From Certhia americana (Eukaryota > Chordata > Aves > Passeriformes > Certhiidae): DNA of 64,000 nucleotides. Under the pieces are notes generated by a model that was given only the letters and a program-made list of their open reading frames with translations, was not told the DNA's origin and made no database searches. The stretch lies in the NCBI GenBank assembly GCA_018697195.1, contig CM031866.1:7464619-7528618 (forward strand). The letters run 5' to 3'. Shown here piece after piece: positions 1 through 12,195 of this stretch. The position numbers and the translations under genes were made by a program. The number at the start of each line of letters is the position of its first letter. The first letter of the stretch is position 1.

Positions 1-2089
1 AACTCAATTAAAGTCACTGGGAGTTCGTATTCTATTCAGATGAGGATTTGGGCTCTTAGGGGAAAAAAAGGCCTTTTATCACCTCAGAAGAAGAATTAAC
101 ACCACTGCTCTAATGTAGAGGAAGGGGAGGAAAAAGGAACTAGAAGCCATTGTTTACAAAGGATGTGGGGGAAAAAACAAGTTTGTTTTTCTGTTTTTCT
201 CTGCTGGCATTGCACTAAAAGATAAAAATAACTATATTTCACTACTGAAGAGGTCTGGAACTGTCAGATTGTGCCTGCACGTGCCTTACATATCTGTCTA
301 GACAGAGAAGGGTGACTGAAATAATTCTTGCAAGGACACTGCCCAGGCTTACATGCCTGTGTGCTATTGAATTATGATTAACACTGACAAATGCCAAGCA
401 AAGCTGGTAGAGTATCCTTAAGGAATATGAGCAGCCAAGATTTCTTGCTAGTGCACTGGCTGCATCGTCAAAAATTTATTCAAAGCATTAGCAAGCAGGT
501 GTTAGTGGAGGCAGCATCCTCCCCGTGGTGAAGCACAGACACCTGTGTGTGCAGCACTCCTGGGACAGACGTGGTATCCTCAAAAGCTTCTTTGTCTTTT
601 CTAAGGTTTTAATGCAAAGTGTTGTTTTTCTAAGGAAGCGTTCATTTCAACACATCTAGTCCCAGCTGCAGTAAAGGCTGGTATAGGCACATGGTAAAAG
701 TTAATGCCTAAAGGGGGATACTTACCCTAAATCTTGAAAGGCACAGAAAATTTGGGAAATGAAGAAGGACACGTTTTGTTCTTGTTTTGCTGAACAAAAT
801 GCAAAAGTCGGAGATGTTTTAAATTCCTAATCCAAGCTTCCCCAAAGGCTGAGTGAGCTGGCTGTGGTGTGCCCTGCCCCAGGTCCCACAGGGCTGTGTG
901 CTGGCTCCTCAAGGGGTCTGCAGCATGCAGATGGGACAGGACAGGGCAGGACACACATCACACTTGCCTCACATGTACGTCTGTTTGCTGGGGTGGTTGC
1001 TCTCTGCTGTGCTTGCATCCAGACTTTCACACACTTCTCACACTTAGGAAGGTAAGACAGCCAGGACTGGCAAAAGATTTTGTCAGTGTTTGCTCCTTCT
1101 CACTCCCCTTTGTCCACCCATGGCCTGGACATTCATATTTCCCTTAACCTTGACCCCATACTGCATTCAGCATCCTCTGACATCTTGCAGAAGTCACTTT
1201 TTAACACTTGGCTCCCACATTTAGTCTGGCCTTATATTCCCTGGAGACATACATGTTTCAGATTGATGGGATGTGAACTTCCTGGTGCCTGTAGGCTTTG
1301 GAAAACTGTGTACATTGCAGCCTTGTGTATCCGGAGTTCAGTGTTTTGACAGCCTGACCTTGCTATGCTCTTGCTCTCCTTGGTGGAGGTTCTGTTCTGT
1401 TCTCTCAGGATGAGCTATCCCCAAGATATTGTGAGGAGACACCAGTGCCAGGCTGCTGAGAGAGCTTTTGACTTTCTAAAAGTAAATACCATGGCACATC
1501 TTGAGGTGTGCAACCTGAGGAAGGAGTTCATGCTGTAGGAAAGGAGAAGAGCAAGAGCTACTTCTGCTACAACTTCTTTGAGGCACTGGGACAGGCCTTC
1601 CAAGAAGGGATAGTTTGGTTTGGACATTTTACATTTTCAGGGAAAACAAAACAAAAAAAAATAAGCATGTGTCATTTCTATTCCCCCATCTGCTGTCTCA
1701 GCACCTCTCCCTTGCTCCATGGGCAAATCTGCTTTGCCCAGTGACAGTAATTTCCCCCACATGAAAGGAAATGGTATTAAGGCTGAACTAAGCATTTTAC
1801 TCTCAGGATTCTTGGCTTCCTATATGTGTCTTACTAATCCACAGAAGATGCTGATGACCTCATTGCTCATGGTTTTGTAGCTCTTTGAGAAGGGTTTTTG
1901 CTTCTTCCTTCTACTGACCAACCATCAATGATGTCACTTCATCTGTACCAGTGATACATTTAAAATTATAGGTATTTTTAAAATGTAGATGTTTTCCTTG
2001 CTTTTAACTCCCTTATGGAGCAGCAGGATCATAGTCTAAGGCTCCTCAGCCTGCCTCCACATAACCTGCCTCTGCTTTTTTTATTGCAG
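1..2089. other. Flank upstream of the ILEI-like exons; nothing resolved
   Basis: No exon with both good splice sites and a recognisable protein match was found here. If the exons at 2090-5775 belong to a longer CEMIP-like gene, this stretch would be one of its introns. An exon corresponding to CEMIP exon 25 (87 nt, phase 0 to 0) was looked for and not seen. A short open stretch at about 1410-1537 follows a good acceptor-like sequence but matches nothing I know. Confidence 0.4.
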
Positions 2090-2250
2090 ATAAATGGCAC
2101 AGTGTTCCTGTTCACCAACACTGGGACATTCTTCGTGGTGCTGGATGCATGCTCAGGAGCAGTCCTGGGTAGGCAGCACTTTAACACAGTTACTAGTGAA
2201 AACACTGCCCATGCAGTAACTGAATATCTTCAAACATCCATAAAAGAGAG
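2090..2250 (+). CDS. ILEI/PANDER-like domain exon of upstream CEMIP-like gene
   Basis: This 161-nt exon candidate has a strong acceptor (T-rich tract then ttattgcag) and a consensus donor (gtaaga). It reads in phase 0 and ends in phase 2. The 53 codons start INGTVFLF, continue FFVVLDACSGAVLGRQHF and end near EYLQTSIKE. They align along their length with CEMIP exon 26 (158 nt, phase 0 to 2), sharing about 14 of 52 residues including the VV.D..G.VV/L..R..F core typical of ILEI/PANDER (GG) domains. The same strand and the same exon phases suggest a tandem paralog of the CEMIP C-terminus. Other ILEI-domain families (FAM3, POMGNT1) are possible but less well supported because the intron placement matches CEMIP. 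Upstream exons are not visible, so the full protein and whether it is functional are unknown. Confidence 0.72.
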
Positions 2251-3499
2251 GTAAGAAAACTGCTGAGACTCCACTTCCTCTAGCAACCTGAGAGACAAAG
2301 AAAGGAAAATTATGTAATTTCATAACCAAAACTGTGCTCTGAAGAAATCTGACACAAATTAAACATGCACAAACCCCATGCATCAGCTGGATCAGAGGAA
2401 CAGCATTTCTCTCCCAGGATTGGACAGATTAGAGCAGACAGAAACAGATTTTCTAGAAAACTGGCAATTTCTTCTAAATAAGCCAGCCATTTTATAGCAT
2501 GGAGTAGATCAGGTCCTTGCAATGACACTTGCAATCCTATGCACCCATCCCCACGTCCAGCCACTTCCTGGCAGCCAGTGATTCAGTTTTCCATTTTGGA
2601 AACAAGTCCATTTCTTTTTATTCCTACTGATTGTTTTTGCCTCTTGTGACAGATGAAAATTATAGGTGTGCCAGATTTTCCAGTGGGACTTTTCTTGGGT
2701 GAGCCAATGACTAGCCCTGCCTGCCTGCTGGCTCTCCTGCCTTGCGTGGGTCCTGCCAATGGTCTGGACCATCTCTGTTTGTGTCTGTCCACATTCCTGT
2801 GGTTTTATGTGTTGCCACATAAACACAGAACAACAGAGATGGATAGCTATATTCTTGGCTGATGATAGAAGCAGGTCAAATAAGCAGAAAACAGACTTTC
2901 AGTCCAAGGTATTTCTGAGCAGTTCATGACCAAAGATTTGAACACTCCTGAGTCATTACATCTGCATTTCTGCACATGAGTGTGTACATGTATCAGATGT
3001 GCAGGAAGTGACATATATCCATGCAATGTCTGTACATTCAGTTTGTTTTCCTGGTAAGATTTTGCGATGAGGCGTTCAGCTAAGTGTGACTACTTGTGCC
3101 TGAAATTCGCTGCAGGTACAACTCACTGGGGGCTGAAAGGACATCTGTGAGGACCAAAGGCAGATTGAGAATCAGAGCCAGGATGTAGATGATTTCAGAT
3201 GGTTTCAGAGTCTCAGCACTGCACAGCAACTGAGTGTCCCTCTCCCGTAAGGGAGGGATGCACTTGCAGTCATTTGGGCTTGTTTTGATCCCATGTGAAG
3301 TTCAGGTTTAATCTAGAACCATTTAAATGGAGGTTTAAACTTGGGAAAGCTTACATGGAATTGGAATTTAAGGGATTTAGATGTTCTTAAAGTCAAGCAT
3401 GATCCTACATGCTTTTCTGAATTGGAGCTTAAAGGTCTTGAAGATCCTTAATGAAGCAGTATTTTGCAATCATGCAGTAATTACTGTTCTTCTTTTCAG
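2251..3499 (+). other. Intron between ILEI-like exons
   Basis: This is a presumed intron of about 1.25 kb bounded by gtaaga and ttcttttcag. Nothing else is recognised in it. Confidence 0.5.
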
Positions 3500-3609
3500 A
3501 TCACTTGTCTTTGTGTGCTCTAGCAGTATCACAGACATGTTGGGCAGCTCTGAAATGTCTGTTTTTGTCAGGTTAGGTTCAGCAAAATGTATTATCTTCC
3601 ACAAGGCAA
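3500..3609 (+). CDS. Second ILEI-like exon of upstream CEMIP-like gene
   Basis: This 110-nt exon candidate has a pyrimidine-rich acceptor (ttcttcttttcag) and a donor caa|gtaaat. It starts in phase 2 and ends in phase 1. It encodes SLVFVCSSSITDMLGSSEMS followed by VFVRLGSAKCIIFHKA. It corresponds in position and phase to CEMIP exon 27 (101 nt, phase 2 to 1), where the SIVLVTSKGR strand and a helix ending in VLEKLG occupy the same places. The LGS after the helix is typical of ILEI/PANDER domains. The donor is not the only option: gttagg at 3572 is weaker and would break the phase match. Reading on without splicing gives a stop at 3678-3680 after a hydrophobic stretch. The exon is fairly well supported by its neighbour on each side, but expression is not shown. 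Confidence 0.62.
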
Positions 3610-5752
3610 GTAAATATGTTTATTCTACCATGTTTCTTTGGCTTTTTATTGTTTTTCATATTTCTTTGGCTTTTAAATAGGTTGAAAAACTCAGCAGAAT
3701 TACTGGTATGTATCCCATCCAAAACTGTGCATGCAGTTATACAGTGCTTATCAGCATATTTCCCTCCACAACAGGCCACTGTAACCCAGTGAAAACCTCT
3801 TATCTTAGGGATGTGAGAAATTCTTATTTCAGAGTTATTGCAGGATTTTGACTCCATTTTGCCAGTGAGAAGTTGCATGCTGCAAATTTTTCAACCTAAA
3901 GGGAGCTTGTTTTTCTAAAAAAAAAAATAAAATTAAAAAAAAAAAAATCCCATCTCTAAAGTTCCACTGCTTTGTGAGGAAAAACAATCATAACCTGAAA
4001 AGTTGATGAAAAGAACCAAAACAGTCTGCAGTGAAATAAGAGCTATTTATTGTTTTGCATAGAAGGATAGGTAAATCAACAGTTTGGGAGAGTCCTTATT
4101 ATAATTTCACCCTGTATTTCTTCAATAAATCAATTGGTATCATTGGTGCAGAAAATCCATGCTGGGTTTCCTACTGGAAAGCCAGAGGCTATTGAGTCCA
4201 GGTTTGGATGAATAATGTGAGTGATAAGGAAATCAAGCAAACAGCCACCTAACTTGATGCAGATTTCAGCCCTCACGCAGAAATCAGATGGAAAAATTTC
4301 TGTATTTCCAGTTTCTTATTTTTGGGGATGGAGGAGGGGGGGAGCAGGTTACAGGGGGTTGGGGACTTTTTCCCCACTGCCTTACTGAAATCCATATCAA
4401 CTTTTGGTTGAAGTTTCAAAGCTCATTGCTATGACCACTCCAGGGGAGGACAACAGAGACTTTACAGAAGAGGCAATGATTCCATTTCAGTGCATGCTTA
4501 ATTCCTGAGAAGCTGCTTCTTCTTTCATCCTTGGAAAAGCAAAAGTTTGAGGTTTTCTTTTCTGTTTTTGTCCCGAAACTTTATTGTTTTATTTTTTCAT
4601 CAAAGCCCTGAATACTTTTGAAAGGAATTTTTTGATTAAAAAGGAATCTTTTTTTGTTTGTTTTGCCAAACTTTGTTCCCTGAACCACCTGTGCCATTCT
4701 CTGGGCTTTTTTGGGAGCTTGGTTCAGCCTCCTGCCCCAACTGCTCCAGGGGCACAAAAACCAGCAGGCAGGGCCAGCACCATCCTGGGGACATCCTGGG
4801 GGTGTTGTCCTCTCCCTGCCACATCTGTGGGATGCTGGTGACTGGCAGTGGGACTGAGCTGCTGCTGGCTGATCACAGACTGCCCCTGTTTTGCCTTTCC
4901 TAAGGGCAAGGGTGTTCACCCATGTGCCTGCCCTGATTTCCAGTCTGGGTAATTATGTTCTGCTCCATGAGCTTCCTCCTGCTGGTTCAGGTATTTGGGC
5001 TATTTGACTTCACAACTCCAGGACTGCTCCGTGCTGGGGGGGCTGTGTTTCAGGGCAGGCTGGAGTATTTCTCCCAAGCATTTCTCTTACATTGCTTCTG
5101 CCAGGGATAATGTAAAAAAACCCCAATCCTCTTGACCCCAGCGGGATCAGAATTTAGGGTCTTGTTTCCTGGTTTTGCAAAACCTTATTTAAATTAGAAG
5201 TGTTTACAGGAATAGTCTCGGTCCAGCCAGCTGCAAATAGCCTTGGGAGTTTTTGCAATGAAAAGCATAATATAAACACAAGCCATTATTATTAAAATGG
5301 AAGAATACATAATGCCTTTGTACTTTGGGACAGGAGAGGACCAGAGCAGAGTCAAAATGAGGGATAGTTAAGGCAGGACAGGATGAAAGAGATGTAAACT
5401 AATAAAAGAAGGATTCAAAGTGTCTAACCATTTTCAGGTAGTCAAATAAAAAAAAGTACCAGTATTATTTAAAAATAAAGAGTAAAACAATATTCCTGCT
5501 AACTGACATCTGGGTATCTGGCTTAGCTTGTTGAAATACCAGCAGATCCATGATGCAGCAAGTTTACAGTTTCAGTGAGGCTCATTCCCACTTCCATCCC
5601 CCTTCCTCTCTCCTATATGTTTTGTTATTTAATTCAAGAAATAAAAGAAGGGCATAGAAATTTCCATGATGTGTGGAGGGATCTCAAGCTGTGCTGCTGG
5701 TAAGTGAACTGCCACACCCAGAGTCACTTCTCTCCTTGTGTGTGTTTTTCAG
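3610..5752 (+). other. Intron between ILEI-like exons 2 and 3
   Basis: This presumed intron of 2.1 kb includes an A-rich tract at about 3917-3950 and AATAAA-type signals at about 3927 and 4124. The signals could serve a transcript that terminates after an unspliced exon 3500-3680. No other coding feature is recognised. Confidence 0.4.
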
Positions 5753-6110
5753 GGAGTTTTGCCATGCTTGGCTAAAAAGGACAAGCCAAACCATCCTGGA
5801 TTAAAGTCTTTGATCATGCTAGTTATCAGAAAGCTGCTTCTCTACCACATAATGTTTCCTCGAAGCTGAAAAAAATATCAGTGTCCTGATAATAGTGTTG
5901 AGCCCTAAAATTTGCTTTTTGTCAGACTTGCTTGGAGCACACCCCTGCACAGGCTGGGGCACCCCGGGGTTAACACTGCTGGGGAGCACCAGCCAGGCAG
6001 AGCCCAGCACCACCACCACCACCAAAACCTGCTTTTCTTACAAGATTGTATCAAACTGATGGTGTTCACTTGTATATTTTATAACCAATAAACGTATTCT
6101 CACCTTACCC
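5753..6110 (+). CDS. Terminal exon of upstream CEMIP-like gene (coding to 5775, then 3'UTR)
   Basis: A good acceptor (gtgtgtttttcag) opens an exon that enters in phase 1. It completes an Arg codon and then encodes SFAMLG followed by TAA at 5773-5775. The six residues sit where CEMIP exon 28 encodes KMAFVG, so the C-terminal strand of the ILEI fold is kept while the remaining CEMIP tail (about 35 residues) is missing. An AATAAA lies at 6087-6092, giving a plausible 3'UTR of about 330 nt with cleavage near 6105-6110. The coding part is only 23 nt, so this exon rests mainly on phase, position and the ILEI pattern. Confidence 0.5.
6087..6092 (+). terminator. Poly(A) signal AATAAA for the upstream ILEI-like gene
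   Basis: A canonical AATAAA hexamer lies about 310 nt after the TAA at 5773-5775, with a T/G-containing stretch downstream. Its assignment to this gene is inferred. Confidence 0.45.
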
Positions 6111-8529
6111 TCTGTGATAGAGCTTTATTTTTCAATCAGTTCCTTACAGAGCAGAACAGGAGCAGTCTTTGGGCTGCCCTTCCCTTGGGGAAGTGTTTCA
6201 ACATATCTGTGATTTGGTATCAAAAGGCAAGTTTTAAAGGTAAGAGTTGCTCTATGGTAATTGTGGGACTACAAATTAAGTTTGGTGTGGAAATCAAGCA
6301 ATTCCAAGGAAACATGAACTTAAGCAAAGGTAGGGAATTCTCCTTTCATTCCTACTTTTATCCATTAATGTCTGTTTTTTAAAAGAAAGTGTCCATCTGC
6401 TGTGGCATACTGGGTGAACCCAGCAACATCTGCTTGGTCAGTGTGCAGTGATCTTGTGACAGTGTCTTCTAATCAAACTGAGCACAGAGCACAACAAGGA
6501 GTTATAAATGTGTTTCTCTCTGAAGCTAATGACTAGTCAAATGATGTTTGTCCAGCTAATGTGAACATTTAATTAAAGACCCACAGGAATAAAACCCAGG
6601 ATAAAGAATGTGCTGCTAAGAGTAAAATTTGTGTTCCTTTCAGGCAATGCTCATATCGACTTTTGGCTCCCATTGAGGACTGAAATATTGTCAGTATTAG
6701 TGGCTAACTTTATGCTTGTGCTGCAGCTGTTTGAAGTAAAGACAAAAATAGAGATTTTTAAGCAAAATGATAAAAAGCTGATGACCTCACTGACTGTAGT
6801 TAAACACAAAGACCCTGAAACGATAAAAGAGTCACTTGGGTTTGAACATGATGCTACTTGGTGGCATCAGTAAAGGGACAGGTGATTTCAGATCATCCCT
6901 GTCATTGACTAACATGGGTTGTTCAAACAGGTACGTGAAGGTTTTGTAACTGATGTCCTGTCATTTCTTTGGAATTCTCAGAAATGGCCAAACAAGTTGC
7001 TACAGGGAAAGGTTAGTGTTTTGTTGGCCAGACTTTTGCTCCCTGGTGAGTGAGTTGCTTTGGCATCCACACACCAGCCAGCTGACATTGTGCCTCTGAG
7101 TGGGGACTGAACGCCTTGGATGGGACACCTGCCTCCATCAGAGCCATTCTGCCCGTGGCCCGTGGATGTGGGGTGAGAGGACACCCAAAAGGTTTACAGG
7201 CAGAAAAGGAGGCTGTGCATCCATCCCTGCACCAGGTAGGAGAGGTGAGAGTTGGGTTTGGCCAGGGAAGAGGTCCTGGCTTGCCAGAAAGTGTGAAGAA
7301 ATCAGTGATGCTGCTCAGTAAAGGTAAGAGAAATCATGATGCAGAGGACATCATGGGGATGAGAATTGGTACAATAGCCTGAGAAACTGGAACTGGCCCT
7401 CTAGGGAGATCCCTGAAGTCCTTTTGAACTCCAGTTAATACCCAATTGTTGTGATTTCTGATGCTGTACTGGGGAAAAAAAGCAAGATGTTTTTGGCTTG
7501 TAAGCATGAGCCCAGCACTGGAACAAGTACTTACAGAGCAACCTTTTAGCTTCTTAGAGATTTATTTGATAATCTGTGACATGTCCAGACCCTGGATCCC
7601 AATAAAACTTTGCAGAGCTCTAACCCCAGGCTGAGACTAAACAATTGGCAAAGGAAGAGCCTGGTGAAGGAAGGAGAGGAATGTGCCTAAACCTCTGAAA
7701 AATCTCTATTCCTCCTCCCGCCCCAGAAGGAGAGCAAATGGCAAATGTCCTGGAGAGGAAGGCGTGGAGTCGTGGCGAGCCAGATGCAAACAGTGAAGTA
7801 CCACAAAAGCAAAAAGAAAAATATTTACATCCTGATGCAGTTATTTGGGTTGTTAAAAGCAGCAGTTTGAAGAGGATTCAGGATGCTAGGATCCTCTTCA
7901 GCCGCAGCACACACTTCCCTTACCTTGGGAGGGAAAAGAGCCCTCTAACCAGAGTCTTTCTGCAGAGGGTTCAGTTCCTCCAGGTACTGCTGGGACATTC
8001 AAGGGGATGTTTTCAAAAGCTGCTGCTAACTTGGCATGCACCAGGAGCCTGTGTGTATGAAGCTGTGGGGTAAGTGCTGCGGGGGTGTTGTGTTTGAAGG
8101 AAGCTGCCCTATTCCTCCTGGGGATTTCCTGAGTCCACAGGGTCTGTGCATGTCCTTGTGGGCTTGCAGCTAATCCAGGTATGCCCAGCACGTCCCATGC
8201 ATTCAGGGAGTGTGGCCACTCTGAGCCATCCCCAGAGCATTTCTGCAGTGGCTCTGGCATCCCCTGAAAGCACGAACTTGGCTGGCAGCAGGCACAGCAG
8301 AGTCAGTGCACCCTGAGCCTCTGCAAACGGGGCTCAGCTTCCCTCCACTTTGGTGCTTTGGAAACCTCATGTGGTGGAGGAGGGTTTAATTCAGTGAAAT
8401 GCTGAGCACTTTGAAAGCATGTGAAATTGGGATTTGGTCAGCCTCGGATGGGTGGAGTGATGGGAATTGCAAATGATTTTGTTTAAATAGAGCCAAAAAT
8501 TGCTTCCTTTACTCTTTAAAGCCTGTAAG

Positions 8530-8536
<7 letters not shown>

Positions 8537-8568
<32 letters not shown>
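8537..8568 (+). repeat. A(32) homopolymer
   Basis: This is an uninterrupted run of 32 A. It could be the tail of an old retroposon, but no body sequence was recognised upstream. Confidence 0.95.
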
Positions 8569-8570
<2 letters not shown>

Positions 8571-11500
8571 TAAATTCTTAAAAAAACCATGGCTTTAAAC
8601 CCCTACTTTCCCCCTTTTATTTCTGTCTCAAAATAGTTAAATAGTTTGCCAATATTACAACAAATTAGCGAACACCTTAGTTTTCTTTAATTTATTCATT
8701 GTAAAAATTTCCTCTAACTCCTGCTCCTCATTCAGAATCTATTTTTATGGACATCAGGAACCAAGGAACTTGCAATGATGTTTATACAGAATATGTGAGT
8801 AGAACCTTCTTGGGAAAGTTATTAGATAAATTTATAAGAAACCGAGGTTCACTGGGAAAACAGTCAGAATGTTGCTTTTGACTCCAGTATTGATTCATTG
8901 AGAATTAAAGTCTGTTCCTGAGTTTAATCCTCCTCCTCTTGCTAGTAAAAATGAGCAGCTGATGTGTGGGTGGCAAGCACAAGAAAAAGATGTGGAGCAG
9001 AGGCAGCTCTGCTGCTGCCATGCGCTGGGACTGAACAGCATTTCCATTAGCAATCCCCAGAAATTCGTGTGTTTATTTTTTGAAGGCTTTAGCTGTGCCT
9101 GTGGCTGGGTGTGTGAAAATCCCCTCTGTATGTCACTGTAGCAAGGACTGGCATGTTCTCAGGTCAGAAAAGCAAACGTGCACCTCAAATCCATCTTCCC
9201 AGCTGGGGCTAAAATGCAAAATTCCATGAGCAGGGTGAGGGGACCTGCTGCCATGCAGTGTCAGCAAGAAGGGAGCAGAGGCGTTAATTAAACAGCTCCT
9301 CCCTCTCTCAGGATCAGCTTCCAAATCGATGTTGGCCTCCCTGCATATGCATGCGGAAAGGTGCAGGATGCAGCAAGGCTTCAGACCTCGCTATCAAACT
9401 GCTGCAACCTCAGCACCAGCGGCGGCTGTGGGAGGGTCTGGGCTTGGTGCACTGACCCATCAGGGTTTCTGAGAGCATCTCCCTTGCAGAGGGGGCCCCT
9501 GGAGAACAAAGATTTTACTCACAGGTCATCCCAAGCACCTGGGCAATGTAGTGTCTGCTGAGAGTTCACTCCCCATCAGGCTAAAATGTGCCTTTTCCCG
9601 GTGAGCTTTCCTTGTTCTCTGGGGATGGTGCCAGATCCCTGCTTTGCCCCCATGTAGGTTGGTGGTCTCTTCCCTGGGCAGTAGCAGCAACAGAAGCCAC
9701 GTGGTTTGCTGCCTCTGTTTGACATCTTTTTCAGGAGAGATCAGGTAGCTGCTGCTTTTTTCCAGTCCTTGCCTCATTTTTAATGGGTTGTGAAAGATCC
9801 CATTATGCCCTGCTTGACATACTGAAAGGAGCTGTCTCCAGCAGATGCTGAAGGTACTCCAAAGAGTGTCAAGCTGGTCTTAAAAAACACTTCTAAACAT
9901 CCACTACTGGGAGTACATTTAAAAATTTTTTTGCCACGTTTGGGTGGTTGGTCCAGAGCTGTGCTAGGTGGTGAGTCACTGTGTGTGTTTCTGAATGACT
10001 GGTGGTGCCTCCCTGGAAAGCTCTGCTCTGACCCTTCAGGTTCAGGGTATCTGTGTGACCCCACCACAATAGCTGTGACAATCCAACTTCATCAGAGCAT
10101 TTCTCCACTGTTTTGTTCTCAGGATTGTCTGCAGTGCATGAAAACCGTGGGAAGGACGGTGGATAGGGATTCCTCTCTGCAGTGTGCTTTCTAGTACAGC
10201 ATCACTGCTGACACCTGCGGTAGCAGCCAGCTGAGGACTAATAGTTTCCTGCATCTACTTTTAGCATTGTCTGCTGCTATTGTTCACTTTTTGGAAAGGT
10301 TCAGCAGCTGGGAATCATTTCAGAGAGCCTGCCTTGCCAGATCCAAGGATATGAGTCCCATTTGCCATTGCCATGCAGCTTTTAATGGCTAGACATAAAA
10401 GCTTTTCTCACCCAAGAGAGAAGTCCCAGATGGTATTTGAGAAAAGCTGGAGATGGTAGGCTTAGACAGCCACTTGCACGGCCCTTGTGCTCTGAGTGCC
10501 TGGATCTGCAGGGAGATTTGTTGACACTGGTGGTTGCATCAGAGCTGGAGTTAGCTGCGTGGCGCCTGTTCAAGGATGTGCGTGTGGCTGGATCCCTGCA
10601 CAGCTCCCAGCACGGAGCTGAGGAAGCACTGCCTGGCAGGAGATAACTGCTCCTGAGCCTGCTCCAGCACCACACAGGGATCAGGAGAATCCCTATCTCC
10701 TCCTCCTCTTTTACTGAACAATCAAACCAGACGTGCCACTGCTTGCCGACAGTATTTGGGAAAGATGCTTAATTGAGAAGTTTTGAAGGAAAATTCCTGG
10801 GATTATCCTCTGAGAAGCGTTTTTCCAGCCTGGTGTTAGTCAGAGTTGAATCAGAGGAGTCAGATCCTCTTGGCCTTCTTGGCTCCCAGCCTTTCCAACC
10901 CAAGTGCCAGTTAATACTAACACTGCAGTGAACTCGGGCTCGGTGCGAGCTGAATCAAACACCCTACCTCAGTCACAAAATAAGCAGGATATTCTTTGGA
11001 CTGTGGCAGATCAGACACTGTGAAAACATTGGAGTCCTGGCACACAGCTGATGCCTCTGAAAATGACATGTCTTCCCAGTGTCTGATTGCTTGTTTTGAT
11101 CTCTGCTGATGAAGATGGATGCAATCAGGGAAGCAGTCCCTGGTGAGCAACAGGGGATATAAAACCAGAATCCATTTTGCACAACCTGATGGTAAGTACT
11201 GTGCAGTTCTTGGCTCTAAAGGAAACAAAGGCTGAGAAATTTCTTGATGCAGTTTCCTACCGGCTTGCTACAGGTTTGTGTCAGAGGTAAGGTAATGAGC
11301 TGGACAGAACAGAGATGCTTCTCTGAGCTTTTAATGGGCCAGAACAAAGACATTTCTTTGCTTCCTGCACATCAGTGGGAGAGTAAATGCATGCCACTTT
11401 TAAAAAAACAATTCCTTTTTTTATTCCTGTGAACTCCTATATTATCTTAATGTATTTTATGACCAAAACCTCACTGGCTGGAATCCAGCTTTATGGGGCA

Positions 11501-12175
11501 CTAACACACAGTTGTGTCCACACTCTGAGAAACGCTGTTTATCTGCAATGATCATCCTGTGGTATTACCTCTTGTTTAGTTCTTCCTCAATCCTTACAGC
11601 AGAGCCTAACGACTGGGTCTGCAGATCAGGCTGTGTAATAATCACTAATAAATCTTGGCATTTTAATGGTGACTGCTGTACTTCGGGCGTCCCTCTAATA
11701 ATGTTTCTTTGAAAGAGCTCTGGCTTATCCAGTGCTGATGGTTAATGCTGTTAAAATGTCAGACACGTGCAGCCTGGTTCTGGCACAAATTCCATGGTGA
11801 CGGCACTGCTCTCTGATAATGTATATTATCCAAAGTTATAGCGTTGCTAAGTGCATTCCTCTCTCCACTGCTCTGTAACAGCATTTCAGCACCTGATAGA
11901 CTCTACCAAGCCCTGAGTCTATGCAGTTTCCAGAGCTCAGGGCTGTCAAATACACTATACCAAAGCAAACAAACATTTCCCTGGCAAAATATTTCCTGTA
12001 AAATCTGGTCCTAGTGCTATTTTTAATGCAGTCATTGCATTACATGTGTTTTGAAACTATCACTGTTCTTTGAGCTGTGTCACCTTCATGAAGAGTACAG
12101 ATGTGTTTTACATATACACTACAGAATTTGCTCCAGAATAAATCCTGGCTTCTTCCATTCTTTTTCTTGTGTTTT

Positions 12176-12195
12176 TGTTGTTGTTGTTGTTGTTC
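12176..12195 (+). repeat. (GTT)n microsatellite
   Basis: Six to seven tandem TTG/GTT units are visible directly. Confidence 0.9.

Noticed and set aside
1410..1537. Open stretch of 42 codons (starts MSYPQDIVRRHQ) after a pyrimidine-rich acceptor.
   Set aside because: Its phase does not match what the exon at 2090 needs (phase 0), the protein is not recognised, and no matching donor and neighbour were found.
6645..6873. Open frame of 75 codons behind a tttcag acceptor.
   Set aside because: No recognisable domain, no donor in frame with a partner exon, and AT-rich composition like surrounding non-coding DNA.
6982..7015. Possible alternative last exon of the upstream ILEI gene, reading KMAKQVATGKG then stop after a ctcag acceptor.
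   Set aside because: The KMA match to CEMIP exon 28 is short and the following residues do not fit the FVGFKG strand. The exon at 5753 fits phase and pattern and comes first.
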